Source of the DNA: Rummeliibacillus sp963792445
GTDB taxonomy: Bacteria > Bacillota > Bacilli > Bacillales_A > Planococcaceae
DNA length: 64,000 bases
NCBI GenBank assembly: GCA_963792445.1
Contig: CAWBWO010000017.1
Location: 248,001-312,000, forward strand
Direction: 5' to 3'
Shown: positions 38,330-47,225 of the stretch, one piece after another
Numbering within the stretch: position 1 is the stretch's first letter
How the letters are laid out: each line of letters opens with the position of its first letter
Notes under the pieces: generated by a model
Seen by the model: the letters and a program-made list of their open reading frames with translations, nothing else
Told to the model about the DNA's origin: nothing
Databases searched by the model: none
Position numbers and translations under genes: made by a program

Positions 38330-38820
38330 CCGCGAATTTGAGTGTCATATCCGTGATTTCGGCCAATATATCCGTGATTTTTCGCTTCACTTCCGCGGTT
38401 TTCTAAATTGTTTCCGCGTACATTACAATTTATATCCTCCTCTTGTTTTAAATTATCTTACGCGGCAATATTCCAAGACTCTCTTGAATTAGATTTCGCG
38501 AATCATGCTCTTGACCATTTTTTGGTTTTTCCGCGAAATTGAATGTCACTTCCGCGATTTCGGCCAATATTTCCGTGATTTTTCGCTTCACTTCCGCGGT
38601 TTTCTAAATTGTTTCCGCGTACATTACAATTTATATCCTCCTGTTGTTTTAAATTATCTTACGCGGCAATATTCCGAGACTCTCTTGAATTAGATTTCGC
38701 GAATCATGCTCTTGACAATTTTTGGTTTTTCCGCGAAATCGAATGCAACTTCCGCGATTTCTGTCAATATATCCGTGATTTTATGGTTCACTTCCGCAGT
38801 TTTTCAAATTATTTCCGCGT
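38330..38820 (+). repeat. Three ~200-bp tandem units, each with five CCGCG boxes at 21-bp steps
   Basis: Box starts: 38330, 38351, 38372, 38393, 38414; 38531, 38552, 38573, 38594, 38615; 38731, 38752, 38773, 38794, 38815. Unit period is 201 then 200 bp. Between groups each unit carries a conserved segment with TTATATCCTCC, TTACGCGGCAATATTCC and TTTCGCGAATCATGCTCTTG; the third unit stops after its box group. Every box group is five boxes with exactly 21-bp spacing. Units 1 and 2 differ at few positions; unit 3 is more diverged. Confidence 0.93.
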
Positions 38821-38881
38821 ACACAACACTTTATATCCTCCCTTAATTGCGGATTCGATAGAGCCCTTATATCAAAAAAAT

Positions 38882-38908
38882 CGCCCAAGCTAAAAATTAG
38901 CTTGGGCG
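38882..38908 (-). terminator. valS terminator
   Basis: CGCCCAAGCT / AGCTTGGGCG, 10-bp perfect stem, followed by a T-run on the minus strand, 18 bp past the valS stop. Confidence 0.92.
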
Positions 38909-38926
38909 TTCTCTTTATATTAAGAA

Positions 38927-41575
38927 TTACATATTCTTCAATTCAGCAATACGTTTTTCAACCGTTGCGAATTTTTCAAGGTAGTCTGCTTCTTTTGCAC
39001 GTTCTGCAGCTACTACTGCTTCTGGTGCTTTTGATACGAAGCGTTCGTTGTTTAGTTTACCTTGAACTCGTTTTACTTCTTTATCCCATTTTTCTAGTTC
39101 ATGGTTAAGACGTTCAATTTCAGCTGTAACATCAATTAAACCTTCAAGTGGTAAGAATAGTTCAGCGCCTGAAACAACTGCTGACATTGTTTTCATTGTA
39201 GGTTGTAGGTTTTCGCCAAGTTTAAGTGTTTCGGGATTACAGAATTTTTCGATGTATGCTTTGTTTTCTTCAAGGACTGCTAATGTTGCTGCATCTTTTG
39301 CAGAGATATACATCGGAACTTTTTTACTCATTGGTGTATTTACTTCTGCGCGGATATTACGTACAGCACGGATGATATCCATTAACAATTTCATATCTTG
39401 AGATTGTTGTTCAAAATTAAATTCTGGGTTTACAACAGGCCATGATGCTTGTGTAATTGATTTTCCTTCATGAGGAAGGTTTTGCCAGATTTCTTCTGTG
39501 ATGAATGGCATTAATGGGTGCAATAGACGCATTGTGTTGTCAAGAACATAAGCAAGAACTGAGCGAGTCATTTTCTTCGCTGTTTCGTCTTCACCGTATA
39601 ATGGTAATTTCGCCATTTCGATGTACCAGTCACAGAAATCATCCCAGATAAAGTTGTGTAAGTGACGGCCAACTTCACCGAATTCGTATTTATCAGCAAG
39701 TCTTGTTACTTCTTCGATTGTTTCGTTTAGGCGAGTTAAAATCCATTTGTCTGCTACGGATTTTTCACCAGATAGATCGATTTCGTCAAATGTCATGCCA
39801 TCCATATTCATCAATGCAAAACGAGATGCATTCCAAATTTTGTTTGCGAAGTTCCAAACCGCTTCTACTTTTTCAGTTGTGTAACGTAAATCTTGACCAG
39901 GTGATGAACCTGTTGCTAAGAAGTAACGTAATGAGTCAGCGCCATATTGTGCGATGACATCCATAGGATCTACACCATTACCAAGAGATTTAGACATTTT
40001 ACGACCTTCACCGTCACGTACTAAACCATGGATTAATACGTCTTTGAATGGACGTTCGCCTGTGAATTCAATACCTTGGAAAATCATACGAGAAACCCAG
40101 AAGAAGATGATGTCATAACCTGTTACTAAAGCATTTGTTGGATAGTAACGTTTGAAATCTTCACTTGCTTCATCAGGCCAGCCCATTGTAGAGAAAGGCC
40201 ATAGAGCAGATGAGAACCAAGTATCAAGTACGTCTTCGTCACGAGTCCAGTTTTCTTCATCTGCTGGCGCTACTTTTCCTACATATACTTCACCAGTTTC
40301 TTTGTGATACCAAGCTGGGATTTGGTGGCCCCACCATAATTGACGTGAAATACACCAGTCATGAACATTTTCCATCCAGCGAGTGTATGTGTTTTCGAAA
40401 CGGTTTGGTACAAAGTTTACTTTTTCCATTTCTTTTTGTTGTAGTTCAAGTGCAGCTTTTGCAAGTGGTTCCATTTTAACGAACCATTGTGCAGAAAGAT
40501 AAGGTTCTACCACAACACCAGTACGTTCTGAGTGACCTACAGAGTGCATATGGTCAACGATTTTAACGAGTACACCTAGTTCTTGCAAATCTTTTACGAT
40601 TTGTTTACGGCATTCGAAGCGATCCATTCCTTGATATTTTCCCGCATTTTCGTTCATCGTACCGTCTTCGTTCATTACGATAATGCGTTCTAAATTGTGG
40701 CGGTTACCAACTTCAAAGTCATTAGGGTCATGTGCAGGAGTCATTTTAACAACACCTGTACCGAATTCCATATCAACATAGTCATCTGCAACGATTGGAA
40801 GTTCACGACCAATAATTGGAAGAATTGCTGTTTTTCCTACTAGATGTGCATAACGTTCATCTTTTGGATTTACGGCAATCCCTGTATCACCAAGCATTGT
40901 TTCTGGACGAGTAGTAGCGATTTCAAGCTTTCCAGAGCCATCTGCTAAAGGATATTCTAAATGGTAGAATGCGCCTTGAACATCTTTGTAAATTACTTCG
41001 ATATCAGATAATGCTGTTTTTGCTTGTGGATCCCAGTTAATAATACGTTCGCCACGATAGATTAAGCCTTTTTCGTAAAGTTTTACAAATACTTCTTTAA
41101 CTGCATCAGAAAGACCTTCATCTAATGTGAATCGTTCACGAGAATAATCTAATGCTAAGCCTAATTTCGCCCATTGCTTGCGAATTGTACCTGCATACTC
41201 TTCTTTCCATTCCCATGTTTTTTCTAGGAATTTTTCGCGACCTAAGTCATAACGAGAAATATTTTGTTCACGTAATTTTGCTTCAACTTTGGCTTGTGTA
41301 GCGATACCTGCATGGTCCATACCTGGTAACCATAGGGCATCATAGCCTTGCATACGTTTCATACGGATTAGGATATCTTGAAGAGTAGTATCCCAAGCAT
41401 GACCTAAATGTAATTTACCTGTTACGTTTGGTGGTGGAATTACGATAGAATAAGGTTGTTTTCCACTTTCAGGTTGTGCTTTAAAGAATTCTCCTTCTAA
41501 CCACCATTCGTAGCGACCTTGTTCAATTGACTGCGGATCGTACTTTGTTGGCATGGATGTGTTTTGTTCTGTCAA
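38927..41575 (-). CDS. valS: Valyl-tRNA synthetase
   Basis: 882 residues from a TTG start (41573-41575) that lies 7 bp after AAAGGAGGT; the longer ATG-initiated reading has no ribosome-binding site. HIGH motif PPNVTGKLHLGHAWD, KMSKS motif GRKMSKSLGNG, editing domain (TTRPETMLGDTGIAV) and a C-terminal coiled coil (DVTAEIERLNHELEKWDKEV). Controlled by a T-box leader. Intact. Confidence 0.97.
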   Translation of the reverse strand: MTEQNTSMPTKYDPQSIEQGRYEWWLEGEFFKAQPESGKQPYSIVIPPPNVTGKLHLGHAWDTTLQDILIRMKRMQGYDALWLPGMDHAGIATQAKVEAKLREQNISRYDLGREKFLEKTWEWKEEYAGTIRKQWAKLGLALDYSRERFTLDEGLSDAVKEVFVKLYEKGLIYRGERIINWDPQAKTALSDIEVIYKDVQGAFYHLEYPLADGSGKLEIATTRPETMLGDTGIAVNPKDERYAHLVGKTAILPIIGRELPIVADDYVDMEFGTGVVKMTPAHDPNDFEVGNRHNLERIIVMNEDGTMNENAGKYQGMDRFECRKQIVKDLQELGVLVKIVDHMHSVGHSERTGVVVEPYLSAQWFVKMEPLAKAALELQQKEMEKVNFVPNRFENTYTRWMENVHDWCISRQLWWGHQIPAWYHKETGEVYVGKVAPADEENWTRDEDVLDTWFSSALWPFSTMGWPDEASEDFKRYYPTNALVTGYDIIFFWVSRMIFQGIEFTGERPFKDVLIHGLVRDGEGRKMSKSLGNGVDPMDVIAQYGADSLRYFLATGSSPGQDLRYTTEKVEAVWNFANKIWNASRFALMNMDGMTFDEIDLSGEKSVADKWILTRLNETIEEVTRLADKYEFGEVGRHLHNFIWDDFCDWYIEMAKLPLYGEDETAKKMTRSVLAYVLDNTMRLLHPLMPFITEEIWQNLPHEGKSITQASWPVVNPEFNFEQQSQDMKLLMDIIRAVRNIRAEVNTPMSKKVPMYISAKDAATLAVLEENKAYIEKFCNPETLKLGENLQPTMKTMSAVVSGAELFLPLEGLIDVTAEIERLNHELEKWDKEVKRVQGKLNNERFVSKAPEAVVAAERAKEADYLEKFATVEKRIAELKNM

Positions 41576-41682
41576 TACAATGACCTCCTTTAATGTCTCG
41601 TCATAGAATGAAGTATGGGGATAAATAGTAACCTTAAGACTGTGCAATTCTTTATTTTACAAATTTCTACAATTTATAAAAA

Positions 41683-41926
41683 TAAAAAAATCCTTCGCCC
41701 TAAAAAAGGGCGAAGGAATATTCGCGGTACCACCTTAATTTCAGCAAAAAAACTACTGACACTTCATCTAATAACGGCTGCTAACCGATTTCTGCTACTA
41801 ATCGTTCACAGAAATTGCTCCAGGGCTACCTTCAAACATCTACTTGAGGAACTTGCACCAACCGTTCCCTCTCTAACAAGTAGGAGCGTTCTACTCCTCC
41901 CCTTCTTCGCATATAAATATATAGCT
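41683..41926 (-). promoter_or_regulatory. T-box riboswitch controlling valS
   Basis: Minus strand carries the T-box sequence AAGGTGGTACCGCGA (41722-41736), then a terminator stem CCTTCGCCC / GGGCGAAGG (41692-41716) with a T-run. Upstream lie stem I elements including GAGAGGGAAC and GGTTGGTGCAAG. A GTA valine codon at 41827-41829, after GAAG, is the likely specifier. Uncharged tRNA-Val would promote antitermination of valS. Confidence 0.92.
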
Positions 41927-41932
41927 GTATCT

Positions 41933-41961
41933 ATTCTAACTAAATAGACATCATTTTTCAA
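41933..41961 (-). promoter_or_regulatory. SigA promoter of the valS T-box transcript
   Basis: TTGAAA, 17-bp spacer, TAGAAT on the minus strand, ending a few bases before stem I of the T-box. Confidence 0.75.
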
Positions 41962-42262
41962 GTTTTTCGAAATACATGAGTTCCTCAACATTTTACTCCA
42001 GCATATTTTGTTTGAAAATAGAAATTTCTAAGATTGTGAGACTAAACTTCTTTTTCTTATTATAGAAATAATAATAATTCAATTGAGGGCGAATGTACTT
42101 GTTTAGAAAACTTTCCTTGTCTTAAAAAATTCTTTTTTGGATTGATTTTTCTAGTTAATTTATTATTCAAAAATAACATTATCAGAACATGTATTAAGTG
42201 CATTTTCACATACTTCAAACTATCCATAGAAACTTTTCTAAATATTTACCCACTTTAACTAC
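41962..42262. other. AT-rich gap between valS leader and small membrane gene
   Basis: About 300 bp with no ORF or RNA structure that I can support. Confidence 0.45.
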
Positions 42263-42306
42263 AAAAATCCATCCCTAGCTACATATATCACTAGGAATGG
42301 ATTTTT
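42263..42306. terminator. Hairpin just upstream of the 64-residue gene
   Basis: AAAAATCCAT..CCTAG / CTAGG..ATGGATTTTT with T-run on both strands. On the minus strand it would end the spoVID-like transcript. On the plus strand it lies 25 bp before the start of the small gene, where it could act as an attenuator. Confidence 0.7.
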
Positions 42307-42331
42307 ATTTTAATAGAAAGGAGTTTGAATC

Positions 42332-42526
42332 ATGAAACGAGGTCGTTACAATCCTTATTTACTCCCACCATGGTTACGAAAGACTAGATTTTATTGTAAA
42401 GGTTGCATTATCCCACTTACTTGTTTTCAATTTATTCGAGTGATTATCGTACCAACTACATGGGATGTTGTTATACTTCTAATCTTTGGGCTAATTTGTT
42501 ATCTACTATTTACGGATTTTATTTAG
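42332..42526 (+). CDS. Small predicted membrane protein
   Basis: 64 residues with AAAGGAG placed 9 bp before the ATG. Begins KRGRYNPYLLPPWLRKTRFY, followed by one long hydrophobic helix (WDVVILLIFGLICYLLF). It converges on, and overlaps by about 20 bp, the spoVID-like gene. I do not recognise a family. The ribosome-binding site and membrane topology make it a real gene candidate. Confidence 0.6.
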   Translation: MKRGRYNPYLLPPWLRKTRFYCKGCIIPLTCFQFIRVIIVPTTWDVVILLIFGLICYLLFTDFI

Positions 42527-43078
42527 TTGAAGCTCGACAGTTGTATAATGTTCTTCGAGATCCCATAAAAACTCGCTCAAGATGGACTCCTCAGAATCTG
42601 TATTTTCTACAGATTCTCCTTGTTCTTTTAATTCATTACCTTCTGAAGGTTGTACAACTTCTGGTTCTTCTTTTTCCTCTTCATAGAGGCAATCAATATT
42701 ACTACTGATTTTACAGATACCATTTTCTTGCAACTCTACATTAACATCTCGTGCATTCAAATCAATGGATGAATGTACAACACCGATTTTCGGTAGACTT
42801 ACATCTAAAGGGATGGCATATTCGAAATATCCTTGCTTATCTTGCCATTCCACCTCATCTATTAGTGTACAGTCATTCGATAATTGTTTTGCCATTTCTT
42901 TACCTTTGTCAAATTCCAGAAAAGCTGATAAATGATAAATCCCTGTAAGCGATACGGAGTACTCATCTACTTTCTGTTCCCAACGTGGTGTTACATGAAC
43001 TTTACTCGCTTTTACCGGGCAGCCATAAGTTTCTGGAAAAATAAATGACTCATTTATTTCCCAGGTAATCTTTTGCAC
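42506..43078 (-). CDS. Short SpoVID-like protein without LysM
   Basis: 190 residues from a GTG after AGGAGGG. The N-terminal 130 residues show a beta-rich domain (VDEYSVSLTGIYHLSAFLEF; GYFEYAIPLDVSLPKIGV) resembling the SpoVID coat-morphogenesis N-terminal domain, then an acidic Glu/Ser tail. B. subtilis SpoVID (575 residues) ends in LysM; there is none here, and the next gene overlaps the stop. Position right after hemL matches B. subtilis spoVID. Identification rests on synteny plus weak similarity. Confidence 0.6.
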   Translation of the reverse strand: MQKITWEINESFIFPETYGCPVKASKVHVTPRWEQKVDEYSVSLTGIYHLSAFLEFDKGKEMAKQLSNDCTLIDEVEWQDKQGYFEYAIPLDVSLPKIGVVHSSIDLNARDVNVELQENGICKISSNIDCLYEEEKEEPEVVQPSEGNELKEQGESVENTDSEESILSEFLWDLEEHYTTVELQLNKIRK

Positions 43079-43195
43079 TGTAATATCCCTCCTCTATCTT
43101 CATGTTTATGCTTATTTTGCAAAAGATAGAACAAAACACTTATACAAAAGCGAATCTTAGATATAACCGACTAAAAATTATATTGATAAAATTAA

Positions 43196-43232
43196 AAAAA
43201 TCCAGGGTAGACTAGTGCTCCCCTGGATTTTT
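43196..43232 (-). terminator. Terminator of the hemAXCDBL operon
   Basis: AAAATCCAGGG / CCCTGGATTTT stem with A and T runs, 10 bp past the hemL stop. Confidence 0.88.
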
Positions 43233-43241
43233 ATTTATATA

Positions 43242-44534
43242 TTATCGAGCTAATTTTTTAAATACTTTTTGGAATGCTTCCACAGTTTTTGCGATATGTT
43301 CTTCCGTATGTGCAGTTGAGAAGAACACGCATTCGAATTGGGATGGTGGAAGGAAGATGCCTTCTTCAGCCATTAATGCATAGTAATCTGCAAACAATTG
43401 CAAGTCAGCTGTTTTCGCAGTTTCAAAGTTGATCACTTTTTCATTCGTTAAGAAGTATCCAATCATAGAGCCTACACGATTTACTGTGTGAGGAATATGG
43501 TAAGTCTCAGCAGCTTCTCGGAAACCTGCTTCTAATTGGTCACCCAATTTTTTAAAGTACTCATATGATTCTGGTGTTAAATGATTTAATGTTTCAAGAC
43601 CAGCAGTCATAGCTAATGGGTTACCTGAAAGCGTACCAGCTTGATAAATTGGACCTGCTGGCGCAACATGTTCCATAATTTCACGAGAACCACCAAATGC
43701 ACCTACTGGAAGTCCACCACCAATAACTTTACCAAGGCAAGTTAAATCTGGCGTAACACCTAGATAACCTTGAGCACAATTAAATCCAACACGGAAACCT
43801 GTCATGACTTCATCAAAGATTAATAATGATCCAGCTTTTGTTGTTACTTCACGTAAGCCTTCTAAGAATCCTTGCAATGGAGGAACACAGCCCATATTAC
43901 CTGCAACTGGTTCTACAATAATACAAGCAATTTCTTCACCGTATTTTTCAAATACTTGTTTTACAGCTTCCAAATCATTATAAGGAACTGTAATTGTATT
44001 TTGAGCGATTCCCATAGGAACTCCAGGGCTATCTGGTAAGCCAAGTGTTGCAACACCTGAACCTGCTTTAATCAATAATGAGTCGCCATGGCCATGGTAA
44101 GAACCTTCAAATTTTACGATTTTGTCGCGTCCAGTATAACCACGCGCAACACGAATAGCACTCATTGTTGCTTCTGTACCTGAAGATACCATACGAACCA
44201 TTTCAACTGAAGGGACACGTTTAATCACTTCTTTTGCTAATTCGTTTTCAATCACTGTTGATGCACCAAAACTCGTACCAGTTTCAGCAACACGTTGAAT
44301 AGCTGCTACAACATCAGGATGAGTATGCCCAATGATTAGTGGTCCCCATGATAAAACATAGTCAATATAGTCATTACCATCTACGTCTGTAATAATTGCA
44401 CCATGGCCTTTTTCCATCACAATTGGATCCATATTAACTGCATTAAATGCACGAACTGGACTGTTTACTCCACCTGGCATTAAATTGATTGCTTCTGCAA
44501 ATGCTGCTTTTGATTTTTCATGTGAACGAGTCAT
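43242..44534 (-). CDS. hemL: Glutamate-1-semialdehyde 2,1-aminomutase
   Basis: 430 residues, class III aminotransferase. LSWGPLIIGHTHPDVV, SSGTEATMSAIRVARGYTGRDKI, the PLP lysine in GKVIGGGLPVGAFGG. Makes 5-aminolevulinate from glutamate-1-semialdehyde. Last gene of the haem operon, 3 bp after hemB. Confidence 0.97.
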   Translation of the reverse strand: MTRSHEKSKAAFAEAINLMPGGVNSPVRAFNAVNMDPIVMEKGHGAIITDVDGNDYIDYVLSWGPLIIGHTHPDVVAAIQRVAETGTSFGASTVIENELAKEVIKRVPSVEMVRMVSSGTEATMSAIRVARGYTGRDKIVKFEGSYHGHGDSLLIKAGSGVATLGLPDSPGVPMGIAQNTITVPYNDLEAVKQVFEKYGEEIACIIVEPVAGNMGCVPPLQGFLEGLREVTTKAGSLLIFDEVMTGFRVGFNCAQGYLGVTPDLTCLGKVIGGGLPVGAFGGSREIMEHVAPAGPIYQAGTLSGNPLAMTAGLETLNHLTPESYEYFKKLGDQLEAGFREAAETYHIPHTVNRVGSMIGYFLTNEKVINFETAKTADLQLFADYYALMAEEGIFLPPSQFECVFFSTAHTEEHIAKTVEAFQKVFKKLAR

Positions 44535-44537
44535 CGG

Positions 44538-45523
44538 TTATTTCTCCTCCATCCAGCGAACTGCATCTTTCGCATGGTAAGTAATAATTAAATCTGCTCC
44601 AGCACGTTTCATACTAGTTAATGTTTCAAGAACGATTTGTTTTTCATCCACCCAACCATTAAGTGCTGCAGCTTTGACCATCGCATATTCACCACTAACG
44701 TTATATGCAACAACTGGAAGGTCATAATTGTTACGAACATCACGAACGATATCTAAGTAAGATAATGCTGGTTTTACGATTAAGAAATCTGCTCCTTCTT
44801 CCACATCTGATAGTTGCTTCGCGCATTGCTTCAAGACGATTTGAAGGGTCCATTTGGTATGTTTTACGATCACCAAATTTTGGTGCGCCATCTGCAGCTT
44901 CACGGAATGGTCCATAATAAGCAGAAGCATATTTTACTGCATAAGACATAATTGGAACATCTTCAAAACCTGCGTCATCTAAACCTTTACGAATCGCAGC
45001 AACAAAGCCATCCATCATATTAGATGGTGCAATGATATCTGCACCAGCTTGAGCTTGAGATACAGCTGTTTTTGCTAAGAAATCTAAGTGATGGGTCATT
45101 TAAGATTTTATGATCTTCAGAAACCACACCACAGTGACCGTGAGAAGTAAATTCACATAAACAAGTATCCGCTATTACAATGATATCAGGGTAGTTTTCT
45201 TTGACGAAACGTGTAGCCTCTTGTACGATCCCGTGATCATGGAAGGCTTGTGTACCTACTTCATCTTTTTCTGCTGGAATACCAAAAAGAATAACAGATG
45301 GAATACCTAAAGCAACGACTTCATCCATTTCCTCACTTAGACGGTCGATTGAAAATTGATAAACACCGGGCATAGAATTGACAGGGTTTTTAATATTTTC
45401 TCCATCGATTACGAAAATTGGGTAAATGAAATCTTCTTTGTGTAAATACGTTTCTTTCACCATAGCACGCATTGTTGCAGAACTACGTAAACGTCTATGT
45501 CTTTTAAAGTTTAAGTCTGTCAT
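44538..45523 (-). CDS. hemB: Porphobilinogen synthase HemB, two frameshifts
   Basis: Three consecutive frames together give a normal 328-residue ALA dehydratase: LNFKRHRRLRSSATMRAMV to HGHCGVVSEDHKILNDPSL; then DFLAKTAVSQAQAGADIIAPSNMMDG to KTYQMDPSNRLEAMREA; then DVEEGADFLIVKPALSYLDIV to the end. Extra bases lie near 45084-45090 and 44812-44816. The active-site lysine regions (MSYAVKYAS and VKPALSY) are present. It condenses two ALA into porphobilinogen. Confidence 0.92.
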
Positions 45524-46284
45524 TTTTTAAGTTCCTTTCCTTTAGCCAATTCGTCAATAATGGCCATCATTGTATACTTTTCTGGTTTAATATCTACCGT
45601 TGCATTAACATCTTGCAATGCTTTTTCAGTAACATGACCAATTGCAGCAATTTTAAAGCCATGAAAGCCAATGTCAGGCGCTATATGCTTTGCAAAAACT
45701 TCTACTGCAGAAGGACTTGCAAAGATCACAGTAACCTTAAGTGATTGTTCAATCAACTCTTTAATCTCAAGCGCATGTTCTGTCGTTTGAATCGTTTCAT
45801 AGACAGTCCATTCTTCAACTGGAAACGGTAAACCCTCTTTTATAGTATCCTTTGCTAAACTTCCTTTCAAGAATAGACAACTATTTAATTGTCCTACATA
45901 CTTAGGAAATTCTTTGACAAATGTATCTGCACTATATATAGATGGCATAAAATCAATACTAAAGCCTAACATTTCGAGTGCTTGGGCTGTTTTCTCACCA
46001 ACTACAGCAATTTTTGCAAAACAATTCTTATTTGTTAGATGGAACTTTTCTAGCTTATTTGAAAAAGCATTAACAGCATTTTGACTTGTAAAGATTAGCC
46101 ACTCACATTCAAGCGCGTGATGTAGCAACTCTTCATCCTGTTGATTTTCTACTTCATGCACAGCAATAAGCGGCAAGTAATGTACTGTGCCGCCTAGATT
46201 TGTAATTTTGGAAGATACAGAATGCGTCATTTTCGTGCCCGTTAGAACAATATGTTGTTCAAGAAGAGGCAAGTTATTTGGCAT
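45520..46284 (-). CDS. hemD: Uroporphyrinogen-III synthase
   Basis: 254 residues, the poorly conserved HemD fold: HIVLTGTKMTHSVSSKITNLGG, WLIFTSQNAVNAFS, VTVIFASPSAVEVFAKHI, IAAIGHVTEKAL. Overlaps hemC by 11 bp and hemB by 4 bp. Confidence 0.92.
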   Translation of the reverse strand: MPNNLPLLEQHIVLTGTKMTHSVSSKITNLGGTVHYLPLIAVHEVENQQDEELLHHALECEWLIFTSQNAVNAFSNKLEKFHLTNKNCFAKIAVVGEKTAQALEMLGFSIDFMPSIYSADTFVKEFPKYVGQLNSCLFLKGSLAKDTIKEGLPFPVEEWTVYETIQTTEHALEIKELIEQSLKVTVIFASPSAVEVFAKHIAPDIGFHGFKIAAIGHVTEKALQDVNATVDIKPEKYTMMAIIDELAKGKELKK

Positions 46285-47206
46285 CTTGCTCAGCCTTTAC
46301 TTTTTGGATTAACTCAAATGCTCCTTGTTCAGTTAACTTAGCAGCAACTTCTTTACCTGCTGCTACAGCATCTTCTGAAATGAGTGCTTCTTTATAAAAT
46401 ACAGAAGCATCAGGTGCTGCAACTAACCCTTTGAAATCAACTTGTCCATCTTTGTATTGAGCAAATCCTGCGATTGGCACTTGGCAACCACCATCCATTG
46501 CAGCTAAAAATGCACGTTCAGCTTGCGCTTCTTCCCAAGTAGCTTTATCTGTTAATTTTGCAAGTTCTTGTAGTAATTCTTCATCATCAGCTCGACATTC
46601 AATTCCTAGCGATCCTTGACCTACTGCTGGCATACAAACCTCTGTAGATAGATATTCAGTTACTACTTCATCGTTCCAGCCCAAGCGTTTTAAACCCGCT
46701 GCTGCTAAAATGATCGCATCGTATTCATCTGTTTCTAGTTTTGCTAAACGTGTATCGACATTACCACGAATCCATTTAATTTCTAAATCTGGACGAGCAA
46801 GTAGTAATTGTGCGCTACGACGTAAACTACTAGTACCTACCACAGCACCTTTTTTAAGGTCTGCAAATTTCACATGGTTTTTTGAGATAAATGCATCACG
46901 AGGATCTTCACGTTTTGGAATACAACCAATCACAAGCCCTTCTGGTAGGACTGCTGGCATATCCTTCATACTATGAACGGCAAAATCGATGCCTTTGTCG
47001 AATAGTTCTTGTTCGATTTCTTTTACAAATAAGCCTTTACCGCCAACTTTTGATAATTGAACATCAAGAATTTTGTCGCCTTTTGTGACAATTTCCTTCA
47101 CTTCAAATTCAAAAGGTGCACCTGCTTTTTTTAATTGGTCGATAAACCAATTTGTTTGTGTCAAAGCTAACTTACTTCTTCTAGAACCTACAATAATTTT
47201 ACGCAC
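46274..47206 (-). CDS. hemC: Hydroxymethylbilane synthase
   Basis: 310 residues. RKIIVGSRRSKLALTQT, FAVHSMKDMPAVLPEGL, and the dipyrromethane-cofactor cysteine in AMDGGCQVPIAGFA. Polymerises four porphobilinogens. Start is GTG after AAGGTTGG. Intact. Confidence 0.97.
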   Translation of the reverse strand: MRKIIVGSRRSKLALTQTNWFIDQLKKAGAPFEFEVKEIVTKGDKILDVQLSKVGGKGLFVKEIEQELFDKGIDFAVHSMKDMPAVLPEGLVIGCIPKREDPRDAFISKNHVKFADLKKGAVVGTSSLRRSAQLLLARPDLEIKWIRGNVDTRLAKLETDEYDAIILAAAGLKRLGWNDEVVTEYLSTEVCMPAVGQGSLGIECRADDEELLQELAKLTDKATWEEAQAERAFLAAMDGGCQVPIAGFAQYKDGQVDFKGLVAAPDASVFYKEALISEDAVAAGKEVAAKLTEQGAFELIQKVKAEQDAK

Positions 47207-47225
47207 TTACAATCCAACCTTTCTC

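Noticed and set aside
38330..38820. CRISPR array
   Set aside because: The conserved part of each 21-bp unit is only about 8-10 bases, spacers are 10-12 bases, the whole group is itself tandemly repeated, and no cas genes are near.
38184..38893. Short plus-strand ORFs through the tandem array
   Set aside because: They arise because the 21-bp period keeps frame; no ribosome-binding sites, and copies end at the same stops.
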